From Hyposmocoma kahamanoa (taxonomy: Eukaryota; Arthropoda; Insecta; Lepidoptera; Cosmopterigidae): a stretch of 64,000 nucleotides of DNA. Each line of letters starts with the position of its first letter. Within the stretch, counting starts at the first letter, position 1. The position numbers were made by a program, and so were the translations under genes. Positions 43,201 through 55,186 of the stretch are shown here, piece by piece. Where the stretch lies: NCBI RefSeq assembly GCF_003589595.1, contig NW_020653200.1:1565665-1629664 (forward strand), read 5' to 3'. The notes beneath the pieces were generated by a model, which worked only from the letters and a program-made list of their open reading frames with translations, ran no database searches and was not told the origin of the DNA.

Positions 43201-45279
43201 AAGTTGATTTGTGATTTTTCGGGATCGAGTGTTAACAGTTTTCCGCGATTTGCTTGCAGGAAAGATCTAATCAGTGCTATGAAGCTACCGGATTCCGAGC
43301 CGCTGGCTTCAGGCGACTATTGGATCATTACGGACACATGGAAGCAGGATTGGGAGCGGGGAGTCCAGGTGCCCGTGAATCCAGACTCTCTGCCCGCTCC
43401 TAAAGTCAAGATCATTGACAATCCGCTACCGCCTGACTTTCAATCATTCAAATTGTAAGTACTTATGTCTATTGTACATATTATAAGTTTTATATTTATT
43501 GTAATCATTGTAAATTTTGTAATTTCTGGCAGTGTTTCAATTTTAACGTGCGGAATTTTTCTTTACAATATTTTTTAAATTTGTTCACTTTTGGTAACCG
43601 ACTTATATACGTTTATCGTGTTTGGTTGTACTACGCTATATGTACGTGTGCCGCTGCTGAGTACGGTCACCTATTGTACGACTGTAAATCTAAAAGTTAA
43701 ACGGAAACAGGATATATGTACCCCTCTTACGTGGAATTTACCAAGCAAAAGCAAAGCGTATTTTGCTTTGATTGGAGCATACATGTGAATAATAGCAATC
43801 TCCTGCGAAAACAGGAGATTTGTTTTCAACGGGATGCACACACAACAAGCTTTTCAATATTAGCATTTCTTCTTTGTATTCTATTCTGTATTAGTACTTT
43901 TTATTGTGTGTATTGTAATAAAATTTCATTTCGTTCACCATTTATATTTGTTGCTGCTAATTTTTGCAAAGCTTTTTCCTTTGCTTTAGTCCAGTCTCTG
44001 GACTGCGACGAAATTTCACCCGTTTTTAAATGAATTTTCTGAGTATTTTTTCTTATTTTGTTCGTGTGCACTGTAAAAATTCTGCGTGGGGCAATGGCAT
44101 GCGAAGCCTTTGAAATAAATTTCAAGTTTCCTCGTTGCTTTTGCAATAGTTTCTTTTTTCTTTTGAAAGTAACTTATAAGGCTTTTCAGTTCAACGAAAT
44201 GTTTTGAATTAGAAATAAATGCACAGCGCTCTGTTGTGCTAGCCCTGTCACTCTTATTAAAATGTAGAAGATGACGGGTAAAGAAGTTCTATATTACATT
44301 ACTGGTTAACACAATTTAGCAAACGTGTTCTTTATTCTACAAACAGAATGTAGTGGATATTTTTTGGGTGTACTTTGTTTTAGTTTCGTTACTCTAATCT
44401 TTGTAGTATAGGAAAGTCCTTTTACTATGGGAATATTTTTATAGTACAGCTAAGTCGTTTTAGTGTAGTAAAGTTTTTATAGTACAGGTAAGCCCTTTTA
44501 ATATAGGACAGTTCTTATAGTACAGGAAAGTCCTTCTAGTATAGGAAAATTCTTATAGTACTGGAAAGTTCTTACAGCATAGGAAAGTTCCTTACAGTAC
44601 AGAAAAGTTCTAGTTCAAGAAAATCTTAACGGCACAAAATTGTCTTATTATTATAGAAAGGTACTTTTAGAATAAAATTAGAATTTAGTATTACTTTTAA
44701 TAGTGGAAAGTCCTGTAATATAGAGACTCTTTCAATGTTGTACTAGCCCATTTATTTTCGGTTGCCATCGTCACCTTGTCGATAGTCGTACGTCAGTTGA
44801 GATATTGATCGGTCACATTCGCCATTTTATGACAGTTCTCATACCACATCTTACAAGATGTATACATGTTTGTGATACCCGTGGTCCAACTTACCAACAC
44901 CGGTTAATGTCCTATTAGAGCTTAGCAAATTTTTTTTTTGTTTCGTTTTTTTTCTTTCAACCGTGACATTGGCAAAATCATCATTTCTCATAATGATGGA
45001 GCCATAAAAATAAAAAGTGATAGTGATGTTTGTGATATGTGACCTTTACATTTCTTTCACAGGCCAAGGGACAAATATATACACTTGGCCCGCGATGCGC
45101 ATTACCAACCGGACAAACATGTGGTCAGCTCGACCCCGGCACGCGCCGAGGCCTCGTGCAGCTACGACATGGACGCCACAGACACGGCCTGGCTGCGTCT
45201 GCTCAACGCCGAACGTGCGCGCGCCGGCGCGTCGCCTGTCACAGAAGATCAGTTCGAGAAGGTCATCGAAGAACTCGAG
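37122..45279 (+). CDS. rno: PHD-finger protein rhinoceros (JADE family), N-terminal exons
   Basis: Join(37122..37297, 43260..43454, 45063..45279), 196 residues, partial at the 3' side. The family comprises nuclear PHD-zinc-finger proteins; JADE proteins act as scaffolds of HBO1 histone acetyltransferase complexes, and fly rhinoceros restrains EGFR signalling in the eye. The N-terminus is basic (KGTKRG, then KRRR at 21-24, a likely nuclear signal). Then come IYNRSASEAPAELFRKDLIS, AMKLPDSEPLASGDYWIITD, KQDWERGVQVPVNPDSLP, FKLPRDKYIHLARDAHYQPD and DTAWLRLLNAERARAG to EDQFEKVIEELE, all in the order of the conserved block before the first PHD finger. An in-frame TAA six bases before the ATG supports the start. 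The expected next exons (ending -GLGIEYDE and the Cys-rich fingers) are not found before 64000. Confidence 0.92.
38357..38607. mobile_element. MITE with about 35-bp inverted ends
   Basis: 251 bp. CTGGGTAATTTTCAGgTAAG and 'ctacctaattttggtg-ca' at the left reappear reversed at the right as 'tgcaccaaaattaggta' and 'CTGAAAATTACCCAG'. The middle is AT-rich. Confidence 0.8.
39340..39600 (+). mobile_element. LINE 3' tail fragment ('cacgggggtaggcagagatt')
   Basis: Recognisable lepidopteran repeat block: an acat-repeat run, then 'acacgggggtaggcagagat', 'tacggaccatcacccgctac' and 'gctcctaacatatctctttg'. It is non-coding here. Family placement is uncertain. Confidence 0.5.
39738..39943 (+). mobile_element. 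tRNA-derived SINE, copy 2
   Basis: Starts actgcctcagtggccgaacg (A-box region), with a B box at 39790-39800 (ggtccgattcc, one change), then 'gaaatatttgtatggtctac', 'tctctcgtgagtttgtggtt', 'cgacacagggtttccctagt' and an (ATT)n tail. It lacks part of the 'gggtgtaa' block present in other copies. Confidence 0.85.
41129..41268. mobile_element. Short MITE, 'CTTACCATGAACTCTTATTAC' ends
   Basis: 140 bp with about 20-bp near-perfect inverted ends (left cttaccatgaactcttatta, right its reverse complement); 'cctaaaatga' and similar subterminal blocks pair loosely. Confidence 0.85.
41583..41651. repeat. Tandem duplication, period about 34
   Basis: 'Tagttcttcttgccattgtt' + 'agagatg' is followed by 'tagttctttttgccactgct' + 'agggatg', two diverged copies side by side. 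Confidence 0.65.
43260..43454 (+). CDS. rno: rno exon 2
   Basis: Acceptor gcttgcag, donor GTAAGT. It opens by completing R, then KDLISAMKLPDSEPLASGDY, the best conserved motif of the rhinoceros/JADE family, and runs to DFQSFK with two bases left over. Confidence 0.96.
44404..44724. repeat. Minisatellite, unit about 18 bp, in rno intron 2
   Basis: Around fifteen diverged copies of 'tagtacaggaaagtcctt' or 'tagtataggaaagttctta', roughly alternating between a 'cctt' and a 'cttata' form. Copies become less regular towards both ends. Confidence 0.85.
45063..45279 (+). CDS. rno: rno exon 3
   Basis: Acceptor ctttcacag, donor GTAAGA, phase 0 at the end. GC-rich. Three frames are open across this exon; only PRDKYIHLARDAHYQPDKHV, DATDTAWLRLLNAERARAG and EDQFEKVIEELE fits the phase and the family. 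The true exon ends before the frame's own stop. Confidence 0.96.
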
Positions 45280-48219
45280 GTAAGATTGTTGATGACTAGT
45301 ATATCTACGCCTTAAGGTTGCGGGAAGAACATGGGATGCTAGTATTTCGGAAACAAGTGTGATATTTAAGTAATATTGTTTTTAAAATTATAACAAGTAA
45401 TTATTAAGTTCCATTTCTCAAAATTGACAAATTTTTGCTATGCCTTTTAACTGGACTGTGCTACTGGAACGCTATCTAGTGGGAATTCTTACATGACATA
45501 ATACTCTAATGGCGTAATCGAGCGAATTCATATTATACTATGAACATTTATTTTTGCTTTAATATGCGCTTTATAAATGACTGCTCATTTTTCGTTTTTC
45601 CCGCAAATATACTAACGAACGCTCGTTAGTATATTTTGTAACGGAAGTATGAGATGAAAATCAAGAGACTAGTATACTTTCAAATATTAAAATTAAAATG
45701 TTATAAAAATATCAATAGAAATGTTTAGGAGTTCATACTTTACACGAATTCAACTTTAGGAAATGTATTACATATAATTTTTTATTTATTAGGAAATTGT
45801 CATTAGTTGATTCAGAAAAGAAATAAAATATACGCACATTTTCTAAAGTCGTATAATGAAAGCTGTTGGTAAGTAGCATGTAAGTAGAATAAACTTTTTG
45901 TGTAAGATTAATTAATACACCCCCGGACACAACAGTATTTAATGAAATACTGTTATCATCAAAGAAAATGATTTCTCCTGTTTTACGAATTCAAATATTG
46001 AACAAGGACTTATGGGAACGACGTAATGTCGTTTATAGTCTATCCTCTCTATCTTTTTTGAAGACGGAATAAATTGACATTTGCAGGGATACCAGTTTTA
46101 ATAAAATTTTAAAGAGTCGTGCAGTTGTTGTCCGACAGTTTTATCGATAGATTGTGAAAGAAGGCAAAAGTTTGCTACGGCATTATAATGATCTTTCTTC
46201 ATTCACATTATGACAGTTGGCCTTCTAGTATCGAAATCGGATTTTTTATTCATATACATTTCAATAAGAACAGTAAAATGTCTCCTCTTTGTATTTTTAA
46301 TAGACGTAGTTCTAAATGCAGTCTATGTATGTATGCACTTACAAAAATTGACAAGTCAAATGAATCTGTGCCCAGCAGTTGACGAATAATGGACCGATGA
46401 TGACAGAGAGATGACACTCCAATGAGTTTGGCTATTTATTTCATTTGCGTGGCCAACATTCTGTCGATAGTCGACAGAATATTTATCGAATGCAATCGCT
46501 AACTGCGTGCAAGCGGGTAACACTTTTGCATTGCAATGTCATTTTATTCCATCTTCGAAAAAGACTATACTAGTTTCAAATTTGTATAATAGTATTTGAT
46601 GAATCAAATATTGTTAGCTGATTTGGTACTGAAAATGCAAGGTGGGTCGAATTGCGTATACTGTGTATAAATAATAAACTATAGGTTGGCTCATTTTTAA
46701 ATTCTCCATGGTTGCCTAGAGTTGTCCAGTTGTCCTGGTATCTTTGTCCAGTAGAATATTATTAAAGCATTTTCGATGTGCGATAGCTGGAACTACGTAT
46801 AAAAATGACAATGAGTTTTTAATTGAGTTTTTAGTATGCTAAACTTGAGAATCAAAAACTTCTATTGCTTAGTGCAGTCGGATGAACAATTGTTATGTCA
46901 TGTGTCTACGTCTGTTGTTATGTTTTATATATTTTGCAATATTCCTTCCAATTTTCTGTATTCTTTATTAGGTACACAAATCTTGAAACAATTTTCATCA
47001 ATATTGTGTTTATTTGAAACAATTTTCTGAGTTTTAACTTGTTCTCGTTTAACTATTAGGTATACGAAATAGCTCTCGAAGCTACAGTTCGTTTGCAATT
47101 AGTCAAAGTTCAAGTCACGGAGTGCTTAAAGGTTTATTATGCGAGTTAATTTAAAGTTATTATAATATATCACGCGCGATGTCCGTATCTATTTATATAT
47201 ATGTTTATATTATTATAAGAAAAATAAGATTTTCTTGGTACGTAGGAGTTGAGATTCTACGCGGGTGTATTGGAAACGTCTTTAGTGTAACCCAGTACCA
47301 TTGACACACAGTGCACCGAAGATTGACGTGTGTGGAGCAAATCCGTGACAGGAAAACACCTCTTAATGCAAGTCGTTTGAGAGGAGAGCCGCGCCAGTGG
47401 CTTGATTTATTTTAATAATAAAATTACTCATGATTGTTAGATGCGTCTACATAGATTCTTCGAGAACTTCATACAGTGACTTATATTATCGACTCGAGTG
47501 TTACAACGTATCGGCTAAATTCGTAAACCTCGTACCTCCATGAAAATTTCTTAACATGTTATTGAAGATAGTTTCGTTTGGTGTAACTCTGGTGTCCATG
47601 CTAGAATTAATCTGTGTTATAGAGCACCTGGCTTTCTCTCTCCTACCTCTATGCAGACGTAACAACGATCGGTATAAGACAAAAATATACTAACAAATAC
47701 AAATAAAGCAAAATAAACTAATTAAATTAACCATTTTATCCATTTATGTGAACTTTTGAGTAGACATAATATATACTCGTATAATAATTACTTGTAGTAA
47801 CAGAATGACTAGAAGTAATTATAAGACAATCTTTTATTATGCCTTTATTTTCTAACTTGGAATTCGTCCAAAAACGGAGTTCCGTGGATTTCAAATTGAG
47901 CCGACGAACGTTATGTTTAAAGGAAGCGATTCCCAATTTAGAAAAAAGAGAAAGAAAAGAAGTATTGCAATAATAATAATAATAAAATTATTTTTGTTAT
48001 ACTTCTTTACACTACTTGAGTTATTCATTCGGTTAAACACTTTAAAATACTACACAAATTTTAGAAGAGATTGCGATTTGACATGTAGCCGACTGTTTAT
48101 AATCTTTTGTTAGTGACCTTCATCAGTAAATCTTTATGAGCCGCATTATAGAAAAGTGCTGTTTTAGTATAGAGTTATTCTTGTCCTATTTTCGATCACG
48201 TTAATAACTGACTTACATT

Positions 48220-49320
48220 GATGCACATAATGGACTTAAGGAACAGGACTTTCGCACAGTATCCAGGGCCATTAAATCGAAAATCACATTTCGTTATTTA
48301 TTTTCGTTAATATACCAACTTTCAAGTTTGCATATGTAAGGAGTACGATTTTCTATAGAAAAGGTGTTTTCAAAATACTTCCAAACCCTGACTTACCCCT
48401 TTTTGGGGTTTGTTTTGAAAAACCCTAAAACTCGTGTGTAATTATTTTATATTTAAAGTATCCAAACTAAGTTTGAAGCAAATTCCGCCATGCGTTAAAA
48501 AGTACCCATATAAATTTTAATACCCATTTGGGAGTAGTTTTGAAAAAAACGTCATGTAAATTTTATGCAGTTTCATCTTTGTATATTCAAGGAATATGAT
48601 TTCATACAAACAATTTTAGTTTCACCCTCGTAGGGGTTGGATTTCGAAAAATCCGTTCGTAGTACGCCTATACTAAAAAACAGTAACATGTCAAGTTTTC
48701 ATGTTTCTAAGACCCTACTTTTTTCTGTCCGCCATTTACCAGTGAATTGCTCCGGACCCTACTCCTTTATTTATAAATATTTTGGGCCGTTTGCAAACTA
48801 CTTCGTAAATTCAATAAATCACTTTTTTCTCAAAAGTTACGAAATACGTTAGAAATGAAATGTTACGGGTTTTCAGGGTTAATTTTTTATACATAATTAA
48901 TACGCGCTTCATTATTTTCTTGAAAGTATTGGGACCAATTTTTGGGTTGTCAGAACCAGGGAACATGATTATTCTATTTCGTGGATGCTCTTCGTAATGG
49001 GTTGCGATGTTAATTTATTAGTTCCATAATAACTTTGACGACATCGGCGAACTCGCGGGCCGGAGATGAGTGCGACTAGCGCAGGATCGTGGTGGATGAC
49101 ACAAACTAAGGGAGAAGAAATTGAGCTGTATGTTATGATGATGGGTATATTCAATTTTTGTTTTAAAATGCATACATACCAAGTTTCAGACTTATACTTG
49201 AGTGCAAAAAAATTCCATCGAAACTTAAAATCGTGTTGCGTCATATGTTGTGGTGTAGTTTTGAAAATCGAAAATATTGCATTTTGTTGTTTACTTTGAT
49301 AAGTATTCATTCCAAATTTC
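48220..49320. repeat. Old array of 'acccctt-ggggtt-ttttgaaaaa' modules
   Basis: Four or so diverged modules, each with a phrase like 'accccttttggggttt' or 'accctcgtaggggttgg' followed by 'ttttgaaaaa-c' and a 'caagttt-catgtt' phrase, spaced about 110-250 bases. This phrase occurs in lepidopteran repeats as I know them, but the parent element is unclear. Confidence 0.5.
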
Positions 49321-50744
49321 AGGTTAACTATGTACTCGTTATCGAAATTATCGAATTTCGCAGTGAACCTTCGGCAGCCTCTTTTAAAGCAAAATTCTGT
49401 CTAGATCTTGGTCAGTACACCTGGTCTTGGTCTCGGTCTTCCTGCAAGAGTCTCGCAAGTCTTGCAATTATATAATAATATTATTATTATGTTCTATATA
49501 CATACGTATATATATATACGTAACGAAAAGTGACAATGAGAGTTGGTTCAGATTTCAAAACAACATAGTAATACATTTTGAGTGCATATCGTCATAGGCA
49601 TAGTAACCACCAACCAATTTGACAACATTATTACGATAACCATTTATTTTCACAAACGCTTATATAAGATAGTCTAAAATATAGGGTTCGAAGTGATCGT
49701 TACTTCGATAATTAAGACCTGAATCAATTAAGAAAAGTTCATAACCCCAATTTATCCTACCGAAAATCGGAACCGGGACTGCCTCATCTAGCGCCAACCG
49801 TGCAAATCGTTGAGTTGCCGAGGTCGTCAATATTATTGTTTTCTTCCATGCGAAAATTCCATGTAATTTTTTATGTACTGCTTTTGACGCTCTATTGTGA
49901 ACTATAAAACCTAACACCATAGTGTATCAATTTCTTTGACATTTTATTTAACACCTCTTTTTAAAAACTGCTGAAACCAATTGTCAAAACAGTTAGTAAA
50001 CTCTCGGCTTTTGTAACTATAATATTAGTTACGATTTTCAATTTTCGAAAATATAAATTGAAAAATTAAAAATGTCATGTCCACGTGAATACAAAAATGT
50101 TAGTTACAGAATTACTTCAAACTTTTAACAAGCTTCCCGCTATAGCGGCCACATCTCGCTCTCTAAAAGTTTTCATTTGTTTTGTTGTTTACGTTTACGT
50201 TACGTTTTGTGTACGTTTGACTTGTAATTTGTAGACAGTGTAAAGGGTTTATTATCTCTTGTTCGTTTAATTTAAAGTTAAGGTGCGTGTGTAATAAATA
50301 TTAAATAATAGATAAAGTAAATTAGACAAATGCCTTTGCTATTGAAGCTTAAATCACAACATGCAACTGTCAACAATGACAAGTTACTTATGTAATTATT
50401 CATACATTTAATTATATGAATATATGTAAGAAAATCGTGAAGAAGTTTAGTCTTTAATATTTTAAGTAATCATCTGTGCTACCTCTTGAAGACACTACTA
50501 GAAGTTTTGGTTCGTTATCTGTGCGTTTGTGCACGCTAATTTCCACAATTGCTGAACCAATTTGGATGTGGTTTCAGTGATGTAGTGAGATAACCCAAGA
50601 TTAATATTTAGTGTTTGTTTGATTTAAATCGGTTGACAAATAAAAAAGATACGTTTGTTTTAAAGTGTGTTTAGCGCTCGCTCGACGCGTGCACTAGTAG
50701 GAACGAAGTACGTGTGCTGTTCAAATGATTGGATATACGTGATA

Positions 50745-51324
50745 GTAATAATAACGCAGACACTCAACATTGCCCCGCACTAGGGAAACCCTGTGTCGTA
50801 AGTGCCATGGATACACACGTAGACAACCACAAATTAACCAAATCAACCATAAATTGGCCAATGTTCTGAAGAATTGTTTGACATGACACCAACGGCAATA
50901 TTTTATCATCGCACTGCTCGCCACCGGCAGGGAGTCCATCCTCACACTCTGGAATCGAGTCGATCTCGTACTGTGTGGTTTCAAAGGAGCCTTCTCCCAC
51001 GTACAATTAGGTTGTGGAATCAACTCCCTGTCGGGGTTTTCCCGTAGGAATACTGGAGGCCTTCAAAAGGGGTTTGAGAGGGGTCGTAAAGGGATGGCAA
51101 CGCGCTCGTGACGCCACTGGTATTACAGGCGTTCATAGGCGACGGTGACCGCTTTCCATTAGGCGGGCCGTATGCTGTTTGCAGCCTACATAAAAAAAAA
51201 ATTACATTCAAACTCACGACAGAAATAAATGTAGGCCATATACATATTTCTCCCGGCCCGGGAATCGAACCTGGGACCTCTGCGTGCCAGTCAGGCATGG
51301 TAGCCGTTCGGCCACAGAAGCAGT
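50745..51324 (-). mobile_element. tRNA-derived SINE, copy 3, split by a LINE
   Basis: Minus-strand SINE: the tRNA-like head is at 51235-51324 (B box ggttcgattcc read from 51262-51272), and the 3' part with 'acacagggtttccctagtgc' and the (ATT)n tail is at 50745-50836. Between them lies a plus-strand LINE tail. Joining across the insert gives the same order as the intact copy at 51908-52129. Confidence 0.85.
50837..51201 (+). mobile_element. LINE 3' end inserted in the SINE (CR1/Zenon-like)
   Basis: About 365 bases ending in A10. It carries 'ttaggttgtggaatcaactc', 'cccgtaggaatactggaggc', 'ggcaacgcgctcgtgacgcc', 'aggcgttcataggcgacggt' and 'ttaggcgggccgtatgctg', the tail blocks of a common lepidopteran LINE. 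AAATTA occurs on both sides (50831-50836 and 51199-51204), fitting a target-site duplication within the limits of the A-run. It is 5' truncated. Confidence 0.8.
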
Positions 51325-51907
51325 TAGCCGTAAAAAAATTTATACGCAACCTACCTTCCTTTTCATGTAGTACTAGAATACGTAAGTGATACTTGTTGGC
51401 GTCTATGAAATCTCGGGCAGAACTAGTGTAGAATATATATAAAATAACGTTAAGGCGCGGTATTTGAGCGAGCCTACCCTTTAGGAAGGGAGGTGCGGAG
51501 ACCACCCGCGCATCCAGTAGTCCGCGCTCAGAAAACTAGTAACATGATTAACATAAGAACAGGCGGAGAAAATTTTACACCGATCAAAGAAGGCGGCGCG
51601 GCGCGTCGTTGAACCGCTGGGCAAGTTTCAAGTTTTGGGACAAATGTGAATTTAATAACTATATTCAAATGAATTCAAATGAAAATCAGAAAAATGTTGC
51701 AGGTTCTCTGTAGTACTTAAGAGCGTTATTTACAATAAATATGTAAAACATATGATCTAGCAAAATAGTTCCTCAGCTTCTTCTCCGGTTACTCGCCTTG
51801 AGTACACATAGAACACAATATTCATAGAAAACAGTGTATTGATAATGTTACACTTATAATGGCATAGAGACGTTGTACTGTAACAGATACAGTCTCGACA
51901 CACGATA

Positions 51908-52129
51908 AATAATATAATAATAACAACGCACCTACACAACAACATCCCTCACTAGGGAAACCCTGTGTCGCGGGTGCCTTGGACACACACATAGACAACC
52001 ACAAATTACACCCAAACTCACGAGAGAAATAAATGTAGGCCATACAAACATTTCTCCCGGTCCGGGAATCGAATCTGGAACCTCTGCGTGACAGTCCGGC
52101 ATGGTAACCGTTCGGTCACAGAGGCAGTT
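51908..52129 (-). mobile_element. tRNA-derived SINE, copy 4 (full length)
   Basis: Reads on the minus strand from actgcctctgtgaccgaacg through a B-box-like 'gattcgattcc', 'tctctcgtgagtttgggtgt', 'gcgacacagggtttccctag' to a TTATTATTA tail, about 220 bp. This is the reference copy for the family in this window. Confidence 0.85.
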
Positions 52130-52435
52130 AAAGCAGATAAATAATCCCAACTTATGTAATAGAAGATGTATATAATACGTCGGGGTCGTATGATATAGAC
52201 GTCCTTAGTATCATCGTACCCTAATGAGAGATAAGGAATCACCATATTTATCGACACGGAATCGCATTAATCCGGTTAGAAAAAGCAGAAAAAGCTCTTT
52301 TGTAATAAGTATAATAAAAAAAAGTGAAAAAGATCCGAGCGACGAGCGAGATAGTAGCACTAGAGTTTGTTTTGAAGGAGGTCGCCAGGGAAGTACTGTC
52401 ACCTTACATATTTCTGCCGCCAAGCTGTAATGAGA

Positions 52436-52633
52436 GCATTACTCCGTTCCTATAGGGGTGCTGGTTAAATTACAGGCACATGGGACTTGTCAACTTACGT
52501 CTCAGGGAGATGGGCGCAGTGGCAGTGCCCCGCCGATCTTTGCGTTTTAAAGCTCCCAAAGGCACTGAACTGTTTTGGACAGGCGTGTCACTTACCAGGC
52601 CCAGGTCTTGTTCGTCCCGTCACTTCGTAATAT
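52436..52633 (-). repeat. Dispersed repeat, 'gacgggacgaacaag' family, inverted copy
   Basis: Reverse complement of the first part of 21795-22120, including 'aagtgacgggacgaacaaga', 'ctgtccaaaacagtt', 'gctttaaaacgcaaagatc' and 'actgccactgcgcccat'. Confidence 0.75.
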
Positions 52634-53816
52634 ATATAAAAAAAAAAGTGTGATCATAGACTCTATAACATGTACGTTGGGTACTTTAATTTTATTAGTC
52701 TTTTAAATACTGAGTTGGGAATCTTTTAAATATACGTAACATAAATACATCGTTTCCGATTTTGTAGGTCGTATGAAATAAACGAAATGTATGTCACAGC
52801 ATCTGTATTGATTAATGCAGTTTCCAGGCATTCAAATAAGGATCATACCGTGGGGAATGTGGCGCTATGGGGCAACAAAGGGTTATACTGTTAAGTGCAA
52901 ATCCGACGAGCCATACAATGAACGGATCAGCGTGCCTTCTGCTTTTGTATTGGTGAGCTTGTTAGTGCTTTTGTGCTATTGCAGAATATTGTCTATATTA
53001 AATGACAAAATATTTGAATCGAAACAAAGACTAATTGTCATATTTAATAGAATAGTAAATATACCAAAAACTCACTTTAAACTTTAATAATTATAATATA
53101 ATAATTTTATTAATAAGAATAATTTAATAAAAAAATTAATACTTTAGTAGTACGTTACCAACTGGCCATCGGCACATTACATCAAGGAAAGATTTGCCAC
53201 TATAACACTTGTACTTTATACATTTTCTTTGGAAGTCTTTCTCTGTGTATGACCACTACAACACATGTATGAAACAAGGTGGCCCATACTTATGCCTTTT
53301 TAAGAAAATAAAATATTTTCATCGTACATTTATTTGCTTCTACGGGCAACATAGTTGTTAAATTTAATATAATATTTTAATAAAGTGTAGGTTAAAGTAC
53401 GGCACGTAGCTAAAGTAGGCCGCCGCGAGCGCAGATTATACCGAAAAATGTATGAAACCATACAGCATAGAGACCAAATTTTTCTTTTAATCTAACTTTG
53501 CATTGTCTGTATTTTTCAGCAATTCTTGGCTCCATTTTGTTCTGTTACAAAAAAAGCATGCGAGAGTGTGTTAACAAGTAATTACATTTAGAAAAAAATA
53601 CTCAGATTAACATGACAAAATTTAACTTGCCTACGTTGTCTTCATCAAAACTTTACGCAGTTAGTCCATCTACACTCCAAAGCAGTTATGCCCTTAAAAT
53701 GATTTTTCTCAATGTTTACAAAATACCACTCCACAGCTACCGTAACATCGTCCTTTCTCTCAAATTTCAACACTCAATCAAGTTTTCAGCCTGAGAAACA
53801 AGCGGAGGTGTAAGCG

Positions 53817-53879
53817 CCCAGTTACAACGACGCGAAAGTTTTCGCGCGGCCGCCGCGCGGTGACCACCCAGTTACCACG
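53817..53879. repeat. GC-rich palindrome cluster with flanking direct repeat
   Basis: 'CCCAGTTAcAACG' occurs at 53817-53829 and, with one change, at 53867-53879. Between them are CGCGAAAgTTTTCGCG and the palindrome CGCGCGGCCGCCGCGCG. Very unlike the AT-rich surroundings. Confidence 0.65.
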
Positions 53880-55157
53880 CTTTGACGTACATTAATGGCG
53901 AATCTGAATTCTATTTACTAGACAACAACATTTAAATTCCTTTGAATAATACAACCGCGCGGTTGTAGACCATGCCAGGCCGTGTAGACCACAGACAAGC
54001 CAGACTCGCCTCGCTGTGTTGGGCTTATTAAATTAAGGTCACGACGAGTTGTTAGCTTACAAATTGTGATTTTATTGATATTTTGAAGTTCACCGGTTTG
54101 TATCGGCTTTTTTTATTTCAACTAAAAAGTGACAGCCAGCTAGAGAACATTTACTCCATCGTATTAAAATGTAGTATACAGATAATAAAGAAAACATCAT
54201 TTTTAGAACGAGTTAATTTTTGTTAAATTCGATCTTGTTAAATAGTGTAGATAGGCGTACTTATTCAATATCAATCCGGGCTCATAAGAAAAAAAATCCA
54301 ACAAACCCTTCTAAGCCGTCACATCAGTGACTAATCTGTATTGAGACAACTTGACAGGTATAGAATCATCGATTGTGATGTTTCCAGTCCCTTGTTATGT
54401 ACATGTCTAAGGGAAATTTAAATTACTACTTGAATCAAAGCACAAGACTGTCCACGTCATATACTAATTACGCGCCAAGTAAACTAAAAATAGAGTTTGA
54501 AAACAAAGGGCTTTTGATGCTAACTTCAAGTCGTTCTTTTCTATTTAAGGGCAATTGATTTTCAAGCGTATTGAACTTATTTGCATCATTTACGTTTAAA
54601 ATTTAATGTTCATATTTTTAAAACATTAGAATTGAAAAACGTGACTTCTTAAGTTGCGTGGGCAATTCGCGAGGGTCGTAAACAAGGGGCTATTTATAAT
54701 GACGGAAATAAAATTCAGGGCATAGCGAACACGTAACACGTCCACTCATTATGGCAGTCCACCCTGAACTCCCAGTAGGAAAAATAAAACAAACAAAGCA
54801 GTCTCAAGTATATGGATATCAAATGAAAAATGAAGTTACAATTTCTTCGAAATAAATACCTATGATAAGGAATCCGCCTGTTTAACATTAACTGTTTCTA
54901 TACTTGCTTATGTTCTATGACTTCACTGTAATATTATGTACAATAAAGAGTATTTCATTCATTCATTCAAAGAATCGATAACAACTGGTTCGTCATAATA
55001 TTATCGCGTAGCTGCCTACGCGATTTCGCTGCAATCTAGAATTTTTACTAAAACTTCACAGCGAGATAGTCCTCTTTGAGACTTGACTGCAGACTGAACT
55101 AATTAGTTAGTGCATTCATTCGTATAACTTCTGTAGTGCCGGTAGAGCGTACACATT

Positions 55158-55186
55158 TTTAGTGGGGGTGGGGGTGTATTGGGGGC
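55158..55186 (+). other. G-run cluster
   Basis: Three runs of five G (gtgggggtgggggtgtattgggggc) within 25 bases on the plus strand. A four-run quadruplex motif is not complete with three-G layers, so any folded structure is uncertain. Confidence 0.4.

Larger units (their letters stand above)
37298..43259 (+). other. rno intron 1, about 6 kb
   Basis: AT-rich intron holding two MITEs, one SINE, a LINE tail and a short duplication, listed separately. The open frame at 42129-42317 lies here; it is AT-rich, has no homology that I recognise and no exon-like borders. Confidence 0.6.

Noticed and set aside
45017..45299. Two other open frames across rno exon 3
   Set aside because: Only the third frame fits splice phase and the rhinoceros/JADE sequence; the others are GC-rich shadows.
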